NCBI GenBank assembly: GCA_039105265.1
Contig: JAPFFF010000450.1
Location: forward strand, 1 to 22,502
Length of the DNA stretch: 22,502 nt
From: Tritrichomonas musculus
Taxonomy: Eukaryota > Parabasalia > Tritrichomonadida > Tritrichomonadidae
Direction: 5' to 3'
Position 1 is the first letter of the stretch. Every line of letters starts with the position of its first letter. Below are positions 22,423-22,502 of this stretch, in pieces. The position numbers and the translations under genes were made by a program. The notes under the pieces were generated by a model that was not told the origin of the DNA, searched no databases, and was given only the letters and a program-made list of their open reading frames with translations.

Positions 22423-22502
22423 CACAAATCTCAAACACTTTTGTAAGATAATTAAAAACGATTTCGAAATTAAGTAAAATCAGTAAAAATTAAAGCTTAA
22501 TC
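22423..22502 (+). repeat. Partial monomer cut by the window end
   Basis: The first 80 bases of an ordinary R-type monomer, ending inside GCTTAATC. The array clearly continues beyond the window; its right end is not seen. Confidence 0.98.

Larger units (their letters stand above)
1..22502 (+). repeat. 131-bp AT-rich satellite DNA array, about 171.6 monomers, head to tail
   Basis: The same unit returns every 131 bases across the whole window (starts at 1, 132, 263, 394 and onward to 22423). A typical monomer has 61 A, 40 T, 19 C and 11 G, so G+C is about 23% and the + strand is A- and C-rich. Landmarks by monomer position: CACAAATCTCAAACAC at 1-16, ATTTCGAAAT at 39-48, AAGCTT at 71-76, CAGAGTTAAATAAAA at 117-131. 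Monomers differ from one another by about 0 to 9%. No inverted unit, foreign insertion, gene or RNA gene was found on either strand, so the absence of genes over 22 kb is real. Satellites of this build are usually centromeric, pericentromeric or subtelomeric heterochromatin; which one cannot be told here. I do not recognise the family by name. Confidence 0.99.

Noticed and set aside
1-22502. Protein-coding repeats (tandem-repeat protein)
   Set aside because: 131 is not divisible by 3, so the frame changes with every monomer, and TAA, TAG and TGA occur in all frames within a unit. No frame stays open over several monomers.
1-22502. CRISPR array
   Set aside because: There are no short repeats separated by unique spacers. 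The whole 131-bp unit repeats, including what would be spacers.
1-22502. Known named satellite family or species assignment
   Set aside because: I do not recognise the 131-bp consensus. Base composition and a HindIII site are not enough to name a taxon. A search of the consensus against repeat libraries and raw genomes would decide.
1-22502. Telomere, rDNA spacer or origin repeats
   Set aside because: There are no short G-rich telomere units, no rRNA sequence and no recognisable origin motif; the unit is uniform across the window.
1-22502. Transposon or viral remnant within the array
   Set aside because: Every stretch can be assigned to the 131-bp monomer. No terminal repeats, target-site duplications or coding remnants are present.

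Overview
The whole 22,502-base window is one uninterrupted satellite DNA array. A very AT-rich monomer of 131 bp (about 23% G+C) repeats head to tail, all in one orientation, from the first base to the last. Counting by hand there are 171 full monomers plus an 80-bp partial one at the right edge. I take CACAAATCTC as monomer position 1, so monomers begin at 1, 132, 263 and so on. Only two length changes break the register: one lost A in the monomer at 1180-1309, and a 22-bp insertion at 15511-15532. I see no protein-coding gene, RNA gene, transposon insertion, CRISPR array or unique DNA. 131 is not a multiple of 3 and every monomer carries many stop codons, so no long reading frame can persist.

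This is a eukaryotic pericentromeric, centromeric or other heterochromatic array. The species cannot be named from the sequence. Three things leave an insect or other invertebrate plausible but unproven: the AT richness, the short unit, and CpGs that have not decayed (which argues against heavy germline methylation). Nearly every monomer has a HindIII site (AAGCTT) and all have TTCGAA, so a digest would give a 131-bp ladder.

Monomers differ at about 20 diagnostic positions, which allow each one to be typed. Middle part: R (g61 a66 g73 t75 t76 c80 g84) or B (a61 g66 t73 g75 c76 a80 a84), with recombinants H (B left, R right), Q (R left to 66, B right) and J (R left to 73, B right), plus P (R with a61) and V (t78, a84). 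Right part: L (t94 a97 g101) or N (a94 t97 a101), about half each (83 L, 84 N, 4 intermediates), then g112 or a112. Single-site variants: t3, a21, t33, t52. The label A below means a21.

Layout: 1-1309 is an edge-like domain with a run of seven B-type monomers and rare haplotypes. From about 1310 to the end is a higher-order array. A five-monomer cassette (A-L, L, N, B-L-g, H-N) recurs at 2751, 5633, 9301, 13493 and 19017, spaced by 22, 28, 32 and 42 monomers. Larger segments are copied: 2227-3405 at 8777-9955, 5371-7466 at 9039-11134, and 9694-14409 at 15327-19933. A six-monomer block is duplicated in tandem at 6812-8383. Copies differ by whole monomers, as expected from in-register unequal exchange, with short recombination tracts inside single monomers. 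All typing was done by eye and should be confirmed by alignment.
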